From contig OY755191.1 of assembly GCA_963576735.1 (NCBI GenBank), positions 5,547,608-5,611,607 on the forward strand: DNA of 64,000 nucleotides. The letters are read 5' to 3'. Shown in pieces: positions 1 through 11,604 of the stretch. Numbering within the stretch: the stretch's first letter is position 1; every line of letters begins with the position of its first letter. The notes beneath the pieces were generated by a model, which was not told where the DNA came from, ran no database searches, and saw only the letters and a list, made by a program, of their open reading frames with translations. The position numbers and the translations under genes are program-made. The stretch is from Bedellia somnulentella (Eukaryota; Arthropoda; Insecta; Lepidoptera; Bedelliidae).

Positions 1-102
1 TCGCCACAAAATCCCATAAAAGCCCCAATACCGTTAGTGGCCTCTTACGTACACCCACCGGAAGAAATGGAGTAGTACTATTCTAAGCCGACACTACACG
101 GC
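1..102 (-). repeat. SINE-A, partial at window edge
   Basis: Starts inside the family core (CGCC...AAAATCCC) and ends at the usual CACTACACGGCA terminus. Reads as the 5' half of a minus-strand copy; the tail lies outside the window. Confidence 0.85.
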
Positions 103-156
103 AAAGCAAAGTATATAAGTAAAGATTTATTAAAATAATTTGTATGTTTTCGGAAC

Positions 157-625
157 TGCCGTGTAGTGCCGGCTTAGGGCCAGTTTTTTGATCCTTAGTT
201 AAAAATATAACCATTTGTCACATTGACTATAGTTACATGACTAACCAGTAGTCAAATCGTAAATCCATTTTGGTTCGATATTTGACATTAGTTACTCTAA
301 CCACGGGTCAAAAAATGTATTTTGCTGATATCTAACTAATAGTTACGATATTTAACAAATTGTTGAGTTAACCACGGATCAAAAAACTGGCCCTTAGAAT
401 ATCCTCACCCTTTCTACCCATTACAATAGGCGACTAAGGGATAGGGCTTTTTTTAATTTGCGATGCGGTTGGAGACCCATCACCAACGCTTCTTTATTTC
501 TACCATCTTGTCTCCTATCAACTTACAAATGTGGCTGAGGAGTTTCTAGCTCTAAAGCTCTTTTTTTTCCCTTTTTGGGATTTATGGCCGTGAGTTTATG
601 TATGTATGTATGTATTCGTTTTTGG
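157..625 (+). repeat. SINE-A interrupted by a MITE
   Basis: Begins GCCGTGTAGTGCCGGCTTA, is broken at 177-393, and resumes GAATATCCTCACCC through GGCGACTAAGGGATAG, GCGATGCGGTTGGAGACC and GCCGTGAGTTTATG to a TATG repeat tail. Family structure: 5' end with short GTAGTG/CACTAC inverted words, a central GGTTGGAGACC block, a hairpin GAGGAATT...AATTCCT, then a GCCGTGAG + (TATG)n tail. Confidence 0.85.
177..393. mobile_element. 217-bp MITE, PIF/Harbinger-like
   Basis: Ends carry the inverted repeat GGGCCAGTTTTTTGATCC (18 bp, identical on both sides). The element is flanked by TTA at 174-176 and 394-396, a 3-bp TWA-type duplication typical of PIF/Harbinger elements. The host SINE-A sequence is restored on excision. 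No coding capacity. Confidence 0.85.
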
Positions 626-2462
626 AAAATCTTTATTAAAGACTAAAGCAATTTTTCTTCTACATAATAAATTCTTATTATACTAGGTTGGCATGGGACC
701 GTCGGATGCCAATAAAAGGAGCGAAGCTAGCAATTGCCTGATTCTCAGATATTACTTATCGTTGACCGATTTATTCTATAAATATCTCAACACGCGTTGC
801 TATGCAATTTGTTATGATTCTTTGAATATACTTGTTGGTTTACCTAAACGCGTGATTAATTCTACACAAAACTGCAATGTAGTTATAGTCCTGATTTTTG
901 AAAACTTAAATTGTTTACAATTATCATTGTTTAAAAAAACATATCTAAATTCCTATTTTCTTTGAAAAAAAAATGTTGAAAAATTTTTGGGAAAAATGTT
1001 CTAGAACTCGAGTATTAGCGTTCAAAAGTTCGAAAAATTACCAACTGTTAAGGCCTATCGAACAATAAGGGGTATCCTAGCGTATGGCTGAATACCGACA
1101 TACATACTAAATTTGCCATCGTTACGAAGAGCCCTTCGCTGCATCCACTTGCCAGAATTGTGTCAATATTTACCAAATGCAAGGAGAAACAACAAACAAA
1201 TACACGACCAATGAAAGATTTTATGAAATACTTCGACTACTTCAATACGATTTTGGGCATAATGAGTACAATCAGAACAAATTAATACAAATAGAGACGC
1301 AGAAACTGTCATTACTGACTGGAATAGATATAAGTCATGAATTCGAACAAACGTGTTCAATTTGGTGATTCACTACAGCGGATACGAAAGTGGCAAAAAC
1401 AATATTATCGAGAAACGTCAACGACTGAAGTATATAGTATCTATAATAATAATTTCGGTAAGGAGTATGGTTGACTCAATCGAAACCTCGTTGTCCTTTG
1501 CGAAACGATTGAAAAACATTATGAAACGGAACGTTTATGTCATCGGGTGACAGTCAATATGGCGACTAAGATTTCTTTGTCAGCAATCAGCACCATTAAA
1601 ATTTAGCAAAATACTCGACAATCCGAATTTTGCGGATAGATATTGTCGACTCAAAATCATTATTTTTTTATGTATTATTATTCAGGTAAGGTTTCGATCG
1701 AGTCTACCGTACCCCGTGACGAAATTATTAATATAGATTCTATTTTCACGTGCTTGGTGCTTGCATTGTTTACGTAATTTTTCCATATACTAACATTATA
1801 TTTTTTTAATGGTGATTATTCCTCTGATTTTTATCAAAATTGACATAAACCATCTAGACATAGTCCTTGACAACCATGCAAAATTTCAGGGTTCTGAGTT
1901 GAGCCGTTTGGGAGGAGTACGATCACAACGAAATGCAAAAGTCGGGGGTAAATAGAGCTTCGCTCGCTACGCTCGCTTCGCTCCAATAAACCCATGCAAA
2001 TTTTGACAGAGCAACTTTAAAAAAATTTTGGTAAAATATGATTTTTATAAATGTGACGCTATTAAATTAGAAATTCTAACTTGTCAAAACTTTCGCAATC
2101 AAATATTTCATTTCATATCTAGCAAAATTTTAGCAGCAAAACAAAGCAGTCCATTTACAGTAAGGTATGTCTTAATGTGCGCCCAGATTAGATAAGTCAC
2201 GCCCACCTGTCCACATGGGCACAATCTTTCTCACGAAACACTTTCACATTATTTTAATACAGAAATATACATATGCATACACTTACGGCTATGAATACAT
2301 ACCAAAAAGGGATTGCTAGAGTTTCAAAAATAGAAATTATAAATTCCTTAGCCGCTTATGAGTTGAATGATGAAAAGATTGCAAAGGATGCATAGTGAAC
2401 GAATATCGATGTTATTTATTTCAGGTTTGCATTTTTTGCCTATTTTTTTAGTAGCTAATTAA
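626..2462. other. No recognised gene
   Basis: AT-rich. A GC-richer motif run GCTTCGCTCGCTACGCTCGC lies at about 1955-1985, of a kind seen in insect TEs. Short open frames at 1177-1550 have no recognised family. Confidence 0.4.
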
Positions 2463-2685
2463 GCTGTGCAGTATCGGCTTAGAATAGCACTACCTCATTA
2501 CTACCAGTGGGTTTTCGTAAGAGGCTACTAAGGGTATTGCGGCTTTTTAAGTGATTGTTGGGCGATGCGGTTGAAAATCCCTCACTTTATATTAAATCTT
2601 TTTCTCAATCAATTGCCAAAACTGGCTTCTTATTTTGAAGCTCTGGCTACCCTTTCTAGGAATTCACAGCCGTGGAATTTGTTCA
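2463..2685 (+). repeat. SINE-A, decayed
   Basis: GCTGTGCAGTATCGGCTTAG to ACAGCCGTGGAATTTG with several substitutions and no intact tetranucleotide tail. An older copy. Confidence 0.75.
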
Positions 2686-2884
2686 TTTATGAAATGTCGT
2701 ATGTTAGCTGACCTGGGATAAATATTTTATCCGTAAATATTTACAATGTTTAGCCATATTACATTTTTTCAATATTTATTGAAATAGATAGATCGATGAA
2801 GAATGATTGCAATTATTATTTATCTTTCCGCTACGGAATTAACTATTTGGAAACATTTTATAAAGATTTAAATTAAATACTACA

Positions 2885-3245
2885 ACGACGTGAAAGTTCA
2901 ATGAGTAGAACACTGGTTATCGTGCAAATGGCTAGCGTTCAAATACCAGGTCAGGCCTACACCAATTTGTCTTTTCTAAAGACATATGTGTGGTTAATTT
3001 ATCACGGTTGTTAACGGTGAGGAAAAACATCGTAAGGAAACCCACATGGCAGAGTTGTACTTAGTCATGTGACAGAGTATTCGTACAAAAACGGCGATAG
3101 GCCTGCTCCCTATCACGTGAGTACACTGTCCAAACAAAACGTGGGTACTCTGAACACCGGGTGACAAAGTCTCGTGATGTTCAGAAGTATTAGTAACTCT
3201 GCCAACCCCTTCGGGGATATTCGGCGTGAACGTTTATGTTTATGT
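2885..3245 (+). repeat. SINE-B, full-length tRNA-derived SINE
   Basis: Head has a tRNA-like A box (AGTGGGTAGAAC class, here AATGAGTAGAACACTGG) and B box (GTTCAAATACC). The body includes CTACACCAATTTGTCTTTTC, GTTAACGGTGAGG and CACATGGC. The end is the family terminus CCAACCCCTTCGGGGATATT followed by GGCGTGAACG and a TTTATG tail. Confidence 0.85.
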
Positions 3246-4228
3246 TAAGTTAAATAGAATTCATTATATTATATTGAGCTGGATATATAAATAGTATAGG
3301 GTTTTTTTATATTGATTTTTTTAGTACTTAGAGTTTAGGCAACTAATTTTATTTGCCGTTGTGAAACAAAAAGAAACATAGGAAGAAGAAGGAAATATAT
3401 GAAGTGGGCCACCACAACACAACAACACTAAAAGCTGCAAGCAACTAAAAGCTGTATATATGTTTCATGTCTATTCCTTAGTCGCATCTTAAGGCACCTC
3501 GGGGAGGAAATAGTGTAGTGTTTTTCTTAGACAACGCTAAATACATTTTTTTAAATATTCTTAACTGTTGCGTTAGTCATGAATAAATCATGAGCAATAT
3601 GGGTCTCAAAGAGTTGTCTCCCATCAAATCGTGACAATCTTTTTCATTGTACAATTTAAAATGTTTATTTTAAAAACCTAGCGTCGAGTAAAAGTTAGCA
3701 CGATTAGAAAGTTACGACTTAAATTAGCATGCTCTTGATATAATTGGTGTTATTATTTGTTTGTACATTGGTATATTGTTGTTACATTGGTATTATTTAG
3801 AAAAATGCGGCTGAATGTTTTTTTTTTAATATCGCGTGCTTTTTCCTCCCGTTGTTCAAAACACCCGCTCTATTTCTGTAAAGCGTAAGTATTTACGTGT
3901 GTATTATCTTTCACATATTTAATATAATATCGCATCGTATGGAACCATGTAGGTTTGTACGCGATGTTGGTCCCTTGATATTTACAGAAATGTTAGCATA
4001 GTGTAAGCCCAATAATCATAACACCGTTATGTACGCATTTAAGGATTTCAAATGTAAAAGGATCGATTTACTTAATCATCCGAATATAACAAAAAACTGT
4101 GTTATTTAGTTCAGTTAGTTTCCTTAACTTGTGCTATAAAATTATTTTAAATTAAATAGCAGTCTAAAAGTGGAAAAGTCACTTTTATTTCGCTTTTTAG
4201 TTATGTTAAATTTAAAACTTAAGATCTA
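3246..4228. other. No recognised feature
   Basis: AT-rich intergenic sequence with an ACAACACAACAACAC stretch at about 3414-3428. No repeat copy or coding signal seen. Confidence 0.4.
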
Positions 4229-4485
4229 ATTACATACATACATACATATACTCACGGCTATAAATCCCTTAACGGGGTAGCCAGAGCTTTGGAATGAGAA
4301 ATTCCGCAGCCACTTTTGGAAACTTGTATGGGTAAAAGATGGTAAAATAAAGGTTGTTGGTGATGGGTCTCCAACCGCATCGCCCAAAAATCCCTTAAAA
4401 GCCCCCAATACCGTTAGTCGCCTCTTACGTACACCCACCGGAAGAAATGGGGTAGTGCTATTCTAAGCCGGCACTACACAGCATG
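4229..4485 (-). repeat. SINE-A
   Basis: Complete minus-strand copy: ACATACATACAT tail, TATACTCACGGCTATAAATC, GGGTCTCCAACCGCATCGCC, ending CTACACAGC. Confidence 0.88.
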
Positions 4486-4670
4486 CAATTAATAAAACTT
4501 TATTGTAAAAAAGTTTTCAATGGAAGGCTATGTAGTCGCGTGAGGAATAACGTGAAGATAGAAAAAGGAATCTTGAGATGGTTTGAGCATATAGAGAGGA
4601 TGGATGACAACAAATTGTTGAAAGAGATCTACAGAGCCAACTTCGAAGGTAATGTTAGTAAAGGTATAAG

Positions 4671-5045
4671 TAACCGTGATAGCCCAGTGGGTAGAACACT
4701 CGGTTATCGTGCAAACGACTAGTGTTCAAATCCTGGGTCGGGCCTACACCAATTTGTCTTTTCTAAAGACATATGTGTGTGGACGCACAGACATATGTTA
4801 ATTTATCATGGTTGTTAACGGTGAGGGAAAACATCGTGAGGAAACCCACATGGCTGAGTTGTACTTAGTCATGTGACAGTGTATTCGTACAAAACGGCGC
4901 TAGGCCTGCCCCCTTTCACGTGAGTACACTGTCCATGCAAAACGTGGGTACTCTGAACACCAGGTGGCAAAGTCACGTGATGTTCAGAACAACCTCTGCC
5001 AACCCTTTCGGGGATATTCGGCGTGAACGTTTATGTTATGTTATT
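4671..5045 (+). repeat. SINE-B inserted in the RTE LINE
   Basis: tRNA-like head CCGTGATAGCCCAGTGGG with B box GTTCAAATCC, complete body, and tail of ATGTTATG repeats. The LINE sequence TAAAGG occurs on both sides, with TGTTAGTAAAGG before and TGTTATTAAAGG after, a probable target duplication with one mismatch. Confidence 0.85.
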
Positions 5046-5179
5046 ATGTTATTAAAGGACGACCTCGGAGGACACATTTTTACCAAATAGAAAATGTGCT
5101 CAAAAAGGCAGTTGTTCGAAGTATGATGAATAAAAGAGCATGTATGAAGAGTTTCATGGATGTAAAGATAGCTAGAGAG

Positions 5180-5498
5180 ATTCTTTCCTTTATTTAAATA
5201 CATACATACATATACTCACGGCTATAGACCCATAGAAGGGGTAGCCAGAGCTAAGAAATTAAAAATTCCTCAGCCACTTTTGGAAATTTTAGTGGGGAAA
5301 ATATGGTAATATAAAGGTTGTTGGTGATAGGTCTCCAACTGCATCGCCCAAAAATCCTTTAAAAGCCCCAATACTGTATCTGTATACTGTAAGTCGCCTC
5401 TTACGTACACCCACCGGAAGAAATGGGGTAGTGCTATTCTGAGCCGACACTACACGGCATTCTCAGCTTTCCTTTATTAATCCTTTATTTATTAGAAA
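5180..5498. mobile_element. SINE-C remnant carrying a SINE-A, inside the LINE
   Basis: Flanked by the 10-bp direct repeat AGCTAGAGAG (5170-5179 and 5499-5508). Both edges show the SINE-C TTTCTTTCCTTTATTTA-type arm. A complete minus-strand SINE-A (5197-5459) fills the middle. Confidence 0.65.
5197..5459 (-). repeat. SINE-A
   Basis: ACATACATACAT tail, GGCTATAGACCCATAG, ending CACTACACGGCA. It has a small internal duplication (CTGTATCTGTATACTGTAAG) before GTCGCCTCTTACG. Confidence 0.87.
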
Positions 5499-6030
5499 AG
5501 CTAGAGAGGTTTGTCAGGATTGTACAAAGTGGCAATCTATAATCTCTGCCTACCCCAATGGGAACTATGAATATGTTAGTGATGTTTATGTGATCAAGTG
5601 TTGACTTCATCATAGAATCACCATAAAAAAGATAGACGATGGTAGCGATTAAACAAGCATTGGTAAGTAATCGATTCTTTCCTGTCTTTTTTTACAAAAT
5701 AATGCCCAAAGAAATCACTAATCAGAAAAAAAAGATCAAACCTCTGGTATTAATAAGAGATGCTTCGATAATTAATAAAATTACCTTATATTTAGTTATT
5801 ACAAAGGATCTAAAGTATCCAGCTTAAAATTCATTTAATAAGAAGTCGGTTAATATATAAATAAGAGAAAAATATATATCTATGATCCGAGCACATACAT
5901 TCAGTTTATACCAAAGCAAAGGCAGTCATTATTTTGGGCATAAGTTGCCTCTAATATACATGATCAGTATGTGATATACATTTACCAAATAAATATTATT
6001 CTTCTGGGTAATCAAATTTGTAGCCTCCAT

Positions 6031-6117
6031 TTTTTTAAATCTTTTTGTTCATGAAAACCTCAGGCGGGTTTGATTCCCGCCTGTGTCGAAATTTTTCTTT
6101 CCTTTATTTATTCTTTA
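6031..6117 (-). mobile_element. SINE-C, 87-bp internally deleted copy
   Basis: Flanked by the exact 14-bp duplication TTTGTAGCCTCCAT (6017-6030, 6118-6131). Joins the terminal block AAATCTTTTTGTTCATGAA to GGTTTGATTCCCGCCTG (T-arm of the tRNA-like part) and the TTTCTTTCCTTTATTTATTC arm. Confidence 0.85.
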
Positions 6118-6239
6118 TTTGTAGCCTCCATCCATATTCATCTAACTAGTCACCTTTCCACTGGACCATGACAATCACATAAGATGGCATTTATTAAAAA
6201 CATCTCGTTAAACATTCTAAAATACATAAGAGTTGCCTT

Positions 6240-6560
6240 GTTAATTAAAAATCGATTTGATCACGATAGTATTGTTCTTAACGGTATTTTTAAGGAAATA
6301 TCGATGTTATCGACTATCATACCGTTGCCGCTAGCTTTGTTTTAATCGGTAACAAAAATTATCGATACTTTGTATTCATATATCGAGTTTGGGCACGTGT
6401 TTTAGCCGTGCATGTTTTACGATTGTGATTGAAAACGGTGAAATAACAAAAGGGTGGTTTTGTTTGGTAATCACTAATTCAGGATGGTGGCTGTTGTCGT
6501 GTCGTGGTGAACACGTGGCGTATGACATGAAAATCGTGAGGTGTTGAGCTTGGATGGTAA
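6240..6560. promoter_or_regulatory. Repeat-free segment with clustered TATCGA words
   Basis: Contains AATATCGATG, GTTATCGACT, ATTATCGATACT and ATATATCGAG within about 90 bases (6297-6387), then a more GC-rich unique stretch to 6560. Clusters of TATCGATA-like sites mark promoters or insulators in flies (DREF/BEAF type). No gene is visible next to it, so this is only a suggestion. Confidence 0.2.
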
Positions 6561-6689
6561 AAGACTTATCGATAATATTAATAAATGTTTAGCTTTGTGT
6601 GAACGCATTCAATGATACGGAAAAGCTGCTATGTAAATATTTAAAATACGGTTATACTTCTAGTTCAAATAAATTGCTCTATAAACAAA

Positions 6690-6921
6690 GATTTACTCAC
6701 GGCTATAATTCCCTAAATGGGGTAGCTTTGGAATGAGGATTCCTCAGCCACTTTCGGAAGTTGAGTGGGGAAAAGATGGTAATAATAAATGCTTTTGGCG
6801 ACGGGTCTCCATCCACATCGCCCAAAAATCACTTGAAAAGCCCCTACACCCTTAGTCGCCTCTTACGATCACCCACGGGTAGTAATGGGATAGTGTTATT
6901 CTGAGCCGACACTACACAGCA
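6690..6921 (-). repeat. SINE-A, tail truncated
   Basis: Starts at TACTCACGGCTATAATTCC without a tetranucleotide run and ends CACTACACAGCA. Its GATCACCCACGGGTAG version marks a second subfamily, also seen at 14582, 23577, 30198, 44755 and 55494. Confidence 0.85.
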
Positions 6922-7739
6922 AAATATTTTAAAAATTTTATACCAAATTTATATTACTACAAAACTACATCCAACTTTAATAACCTATGTACATAGCTGT
7001 AAAAAAAAGTAGAATTAAATAATGATTTCTCTTTACATATTTTCAGAATATATCTCAAATTTGTTCAAGATTAACATTGAAAAGTATGTATTTTAACACG
7101 CTATGTGCGTATAGCCTCATATACTATAGTTTGGTTATTTTAGAATTCCATAATCTCTTCCATAAGCTCTTGGTGTGTTTCTTGACCCACAGCAGTGCAG
7201 GATCATACATGATACCTTTTATCTACATCATAAATATAAAACCTCCTTAAGCTAAAACAATCAGATAATATTAGAAACAGAAATTAAAATTCAAATATAC
7301 GCAATGGTAAACCTTAAAACCTAATTTATCGATAACAATTACCCATCCTTATTTAATAAGATCGTGCTTTAACCTGTCGATTGTTTTCAATATCAACTCA
7401 TTTCGTTTAACTCGATAAAGAGTTTCACCGCGATCATTTTTAAATGCGCTTCATAACACCACAGCGCGACGACTTGCATTCATAATTATCTGTATTAATA
7501 GCTTATTATTTTGAATTTAAATATTATTAACCATGTTGTTTGGAGTTGCATTTTACTCTTTAAGCTACAAATATATGTTTAAATTAGATAAAAATTCGTA
7601 TAAATGGAACAAGAAATTATTATATTTTTTTTTTTTTGCTCATTTTGAATCTGCTTTTGATCACCAATATCTTTCCAATATACAGACTTATGTTTTACTA
7701 TCCGATGCCTTCCACTGTTTATATAGTTATCATACCGTT
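6922..7739. other. No recognised feature
   Basis: AT-rich. The open frame at 7533-7817 is compositionally biased (Phe/Tyr/Lys) and overlaps the mariner end, so it is not taken as a gene. Confidence 0.4.
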
Positions 7740-7851
7740 ACGAGGGCATGCGAAAAGAAACCAGATACTCAAAAATTATATTCTTTATTACAAGTATTGA
7801 TCTTTTCGAAGTATTGACCCTGAGCACGTATACACTTTTCCATACGTCTGA

Positions 7852-7897
<46 letters not shown>

Positions 7898-8525
7898 GAA
7901 CATATACATATGAACCAATTGGAAAATACCTGTGATCACTCTACTTTAGATACCTCAGAAATCTCGAAATTATAGGCAACCAGCGCATCTTCTTTGCTTT
8001 CAAACCTCTTCCCCTTTAGTATTTCTTAGATTTTTGGAAACAAGTTAAAATCACAAGATGCTAGGTCAGGGGAATATGGCGGGTGAGGGAGAATCGACAC
8101 ATTTTTCGAGTTGAAAAAGTCTAGTGTTCTGGCAGACGTGTGCGGCGCCGCATTGTCGTGGTGCCAGAGAAGGTCCGGATTCCTGACTTCGGTCGCTTGT
8201 CACACCAAGCTGATATTACTGTTGGAGCACAAACTGTCACATACCATTCGGAGTTCACCGTTCTTTCATTCTCTAGCACAACAGTAGCAATATGACCCGT
8301 TTTGCAGAAAAACGAGACGATCATTTGTATCTGTGTGCTTCGTGCACGGCGAGATTTTGTTGGAGTTGGCTCGTCTTCAAAGCACCATACAGTCGACTGT
8401 CGCTTTGATTCGGGATCATAATTGTATAGCCATGTTCGTCACCAGTCAGTATATCACAAACTGACATAGATGCTTTGTTGATCACATAATGGCAACGAGC
8501 ATTGTTTGTTTTGTGAAACATTTTA
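7740..8525 (-). pseudogene. Mariner transposase remnant
   Basis: Minus-strand fragments in shifting frames show mariner hallmarks: DILTGDEHG (8470-8440), SFFCKTGHIATV and ERTVNSEWY (8310-8230), HPPYSPDLAPCDF (8100-8060) and QYFEKI near the end. The right terminus ACGAGGGCATGCGAAAAG at 7740-7758 resembles a mariner inverted repeat. The 5' third is missing, there are stops and frameshifts, and a TA microsatellite interrupts the 3' end. Dead copy. Confidence 0.85.
7857..7893. repeat. (TA)n microsatellite
   Basis: About 17 TA units lie inside the mariner remnant, followed by ACATATGAACATATACATATG. Confidence 0.9.
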
Positions 8526-8608
8526 AACTTAACTACTTACTTAGAGTTTGATAAAAACTCAACTGATTAGAGCTAGAATGCTCAATTGTGAAACCGGCTG
8601 TAAGTCTA

Positions 8609-8680
8609 CCACCCCTCATAATCGAACCCGAGAGCTCTGCACTTGAAACCAAGCGATTAACCGCTACACCACGGAGGCAG
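8609..8680 (-). repeat. SINE-D: tRNA-like retroposon head
   Basis: Reverse complement reads GCCTCCGTGGTGTAGCGGTT (A box) and later CGGGTTCGATTATG (B box). The anticodon arm is degenerate, so it is a retroposon head and not a tRNA gene. A second copy lies at 58879. Confidence 0.65.
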
Positions 8681-9149
8681 TCAATATATATCTCACACAT
8701 AATATTTTTTCTCATAACAATATTACATAATCGAAGAGGAAGGAAGATCGTCTGGACGTTGAAAAACATCAATCATATTACGCGAACAATAAGTAGGATA
8801 TGTAAAAATATGACAGACATAAATAGCATACCAATTTCATTTCCAATTCGCAGTTTACAACAATGGCATAATATTTCATAATAAATATGCAAAGATGTTA
8901 CACTCACATCCTGGTTTCCTATAAGAAAGGGATATGACATGATCACTCGGATAAATGCAATTTATCTTGATAGAAATATTACCTTTAATCGTCTGTTCCG
9001 TGGAATTTGAACTTAACTGTTGCCTTACATTTATATTGTGAAAATAGGAAAATATATAGAAAAAAAATGATAGACTAACTGTTAGTGATTTTTTTGAAAA
9101 AAGCATGAAAAATCAATTAAAAGTATAATTTAAAAGATGAGAATTTAAG

Positions 9150-9325
9150 GAAATAAAAGCTTCGACACCGGCGGGGTTCGAACCCGCGACGTCGGGTATA
9201 CGCCCCGTCGCTCTGCCTATTGAGCTACAGTGTCAATTGCTTCCAGTGCGAAATTTTTCTATCCTTTGTTTGTTTTACGCTTTTTAAGTAGTGTTTGCGT
9301 ACCCTACCTCCAAATTTCCCGAAAA
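9150..9325 (-). mobile_element. SINE-C with full tRNA-like cloverleaf
   Basis: The tRNA-like core is at 9164-9234 (T-arm GCGGGGTTCGAACCCGC; anticodon stem TCGGG/CCCGA). The family block CCAGTGCGAAATTTTTCTATC to CTACCTCCAAATTT follows. The anticodon loop GCGTATA lacks the U33 of real tRNAs. No fold-back partner arm or clear target duplication was found here. Confidence 0.75.
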
Positions 9326-9854
9326 GACAAATTTTGTTGGTTGGTTTGGCTATATTAAGTGCAGATTGAAACTATACATACTACCGTGACAGGTTCATCT
9401 TTAATCAGGTGATTCAAGACTGTCATTTACAAAAACTGGGAATTTGAATTGAATTTTTGAGTCAATCCCTAAGTAATCGATTTCGAGACCTCTAAATTTC
9501 TTCACTATACCCCGGATTCAGTTGAACTTATTACCGTGAGAATATAATATTCATTGCGTTATGTCAATTCACTAATTGACATAATATATGTATACCTCTT
9601 AGTAGATCAAACCGAGAATAGTCCTACGGAAAGACGAAAGGCAAATAATATCAGAATGTCGACTGGATTCCCACGGCCAATGTGTCTTGTAGTCATTAGT
9701 AAAGTTGGCGAGTCTTAATTTATTAATTTGTTTCTGCTAACGATTGGTTCTTATGCGTACTGCGCAGCCGTTTCACAGGTCAGGTCCGCTGCATGCATAT
9801 GCTATGCATTCATTGAACTTACGTTTATAGAAATAGAAAACTCTTTACTCTTGC

Positions 9855-10075
9855 CGTGTAGTGCCGGCTTAGAATAACGCTACCCCATTCTGCCCACGGG
9901 TGTCGTAAGAGGCGACTAAGCGTATTGGGGCTTAATAAAGGATTTTTGGGCGATGCGGTTGGAGACCCACCACCAAAAACCTTTATTTTACGATCTTATC
10001 CCCACTCAACTTCCAAAAGTGGTTGAGGAATATAATTCCTTAGATCTGGCTACCCCTTCTAGGGATTTAAGGATT
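9855..10075 (+). repeat. SINE-A, tail lost
   Basis: GCCGTGTAGTGCCGGCTTAG to CCCCTTCTAGGGATTTAAGG. The GCCGTGAG tail is missing, and a Penelope fragment starts directly after it. Confidence 0.82.
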
Positions 10076-10079
10076 TAGG

Positions 10080-10610
10080 GAAACTAGATTTAATAATAAA
10101 CAGAACTATAATAAATATAAGAGAACATATTGCTGATATGAAGAATAGGCGACCTGGAAGATCTGCTTTGTGTGAACACACCTTCGATAAGCCAAACCAC
10201 CACATGCGTTTTGACAAACCTACAATTCTAGCAAAAGAGAACCGATTGATACCTAGAATGATACGTGAATCTATTGAAATAAAGAAACATCCAAATTTCA
10301 ATAGAGATGATGGTTGGCAATTACCACCTGCTTGGAACCCGATCATTAGCACAACTAAGCGAGGGAAGAACACTAGCAAGACTCCAGATAACATTAGCTC
10401 TTTTTGTACATATCAAATATTAAACACAAATGTAACTTAAAATTTTGTAAAGGTAGTTAGTATTAATAATTTTACAGTACTGTATAATGACAAATAACAC
10501 CTCAGTCTTCCCGTGACCATGATAACTGAAAAGTTTTCGAAACGTCGGGCTTTAAAAATAATGTAATAACACGCGATTAAAATATCCGAAAATAAATAGT
10601 TGTTTCAATT
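10080..10610 (+). pseudogene. Penelope-like element, 3' end (GIY-YIG C-terminus)
   Basis: Plus-strand reading frame 10083-10440 gives INIREHIADMKNRRPGRSAL, CEHTFDKPNHHMRFDKPTIL and RMIRESIEIKKHPNFNRDDG. This is the C-terminal part of the Penelope GIY-YIG endonuclease, with REHI, CEH and IRESIEI..FNRDDG. It ends before CTGAAAAGTTTTCGAAACG, TCGGGC and an AATAACACGCGATTAAAAT tail as in other Penelope 3' ends. Reverse transcriptase is absent: 5'-truncated. Confidence 0.82.
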
Positions 10611-10877
10611 ATAATGTGCAATCGTGAAAATCTTAGAAAATACTTGATTTAATAACCCATGTAATAGCTATGGAATGAAATAATTAAATAAATAAATAAA
10701 AATAGAATTAGATAATATTTGGGTGGGTAGCCTAGTAACCTAAATGGCTGGGTTACATACATGGGTCCCTAACACCTTATTGGATCTTAAATGGATGATA
10801 GGTCTTCATTTACTAGACATTAAATAAATTTCAAAAGTAATGTGTTTTTATCCTAAGGCTCTTATTACTTGTAACAT

Positions 10878-11116
10878 AACATATACTCACGGCTATAAAT
10901 CCCTAGAAGGGGTAGCCAGAGCTAAGGAATTAGAAATTCCTCAGCCACTTTTGGAAGGTGCGTGGGTAATAGATGGTGAAATAAAGGTTCTTGGTGATGG
11001 GTCTCCAACCGCATCGCCCAAAAATCCCTTAAAAGCCCCAGTACCGTTAGTCGCCTCTTACGTACACCCATCGGTAGAAACGGGGTAGTGCTATTCTAAG
11101 CCGACACCACACGGCA
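10878..11116 (-). repeat. SINE-A
   Basis: CATATACTCACGGCTATAAA to CACCACACGGCA. ACTTGT occurs on both flanks (10868-10873 and 11117-11122), a possible short target duplication. Confidence 0.87.
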
Positions 11117-11604
11117 CTTGTCTTATGTATTTTCAGCCAAAACATTACGAAAAAGACAAACATAGGTTTTTGACTTCCTCTATAAAGACTATTTAAGTGG
11201 AAAATTAATTGAAATCATACCAGGTATTATTCCTTTATAAAAAAAAATAATTCTTACTACAAACTTGCAAATTAACCATCTTAGTATCATACCGTCCAGT
11301 GCCAACGTAACAGTCATTATAATTCAAAGTGTGATCGTATGTAGGTGAGACAATACGTTAGTTTTGTATTCTCCGCATTAAAACTATTCCCTGATTCCCT
11401 AATCTAGTTGGAATTATTTCATTTTTGGAATTGGCGCCACAGTGTGTTGTAAATATTAGTCTTCAAAGAAGTCTCATAAAAGGTCAATTTACCAAAAAAA
11501 TACCTAAGTACCAGTCAGTCAGGTACCAGGTAAAAGGTCTGATTACTCTTTTAGTTATTATAGCGTCGTATTTGAGGCATATGTATAGGTATGTATGCTT
11601 CAAC

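Larger units (their letters stand above)
4545..5575 (+). pseudogene. RTE-type LINE 3' end broken by nested insertions
   Basis: Coding fragments of the LINE C-terminus read GILRWFEHIERMDDNKLLKE at 4568-4660, continue after the SINE-B (5055-5170), and resume at 5500-5570 (REVCQDCTKW-type end and the CCTACCCCAATGGGAA terminus). The RTE/BovB clade has this LRWFGHxxRMDD...RGRP C-terminal domain. Interrupted by SINE-B (4671-5045), a SINE-C remnant (5180-5498) and, inside that, SINE-A. Not functional. Confidence 0.78.

Noticed and set aside
8588..8881. 97-codon plus-strand frame
   Set aside because: It runs through the tRNA-like SINE-D head and AT-rich flank; not a gene.
10059..10394. 111-codon minus-strand frame
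   Set aside because: Antisense shadow of the Penelope GIY-YIG coding fragment.
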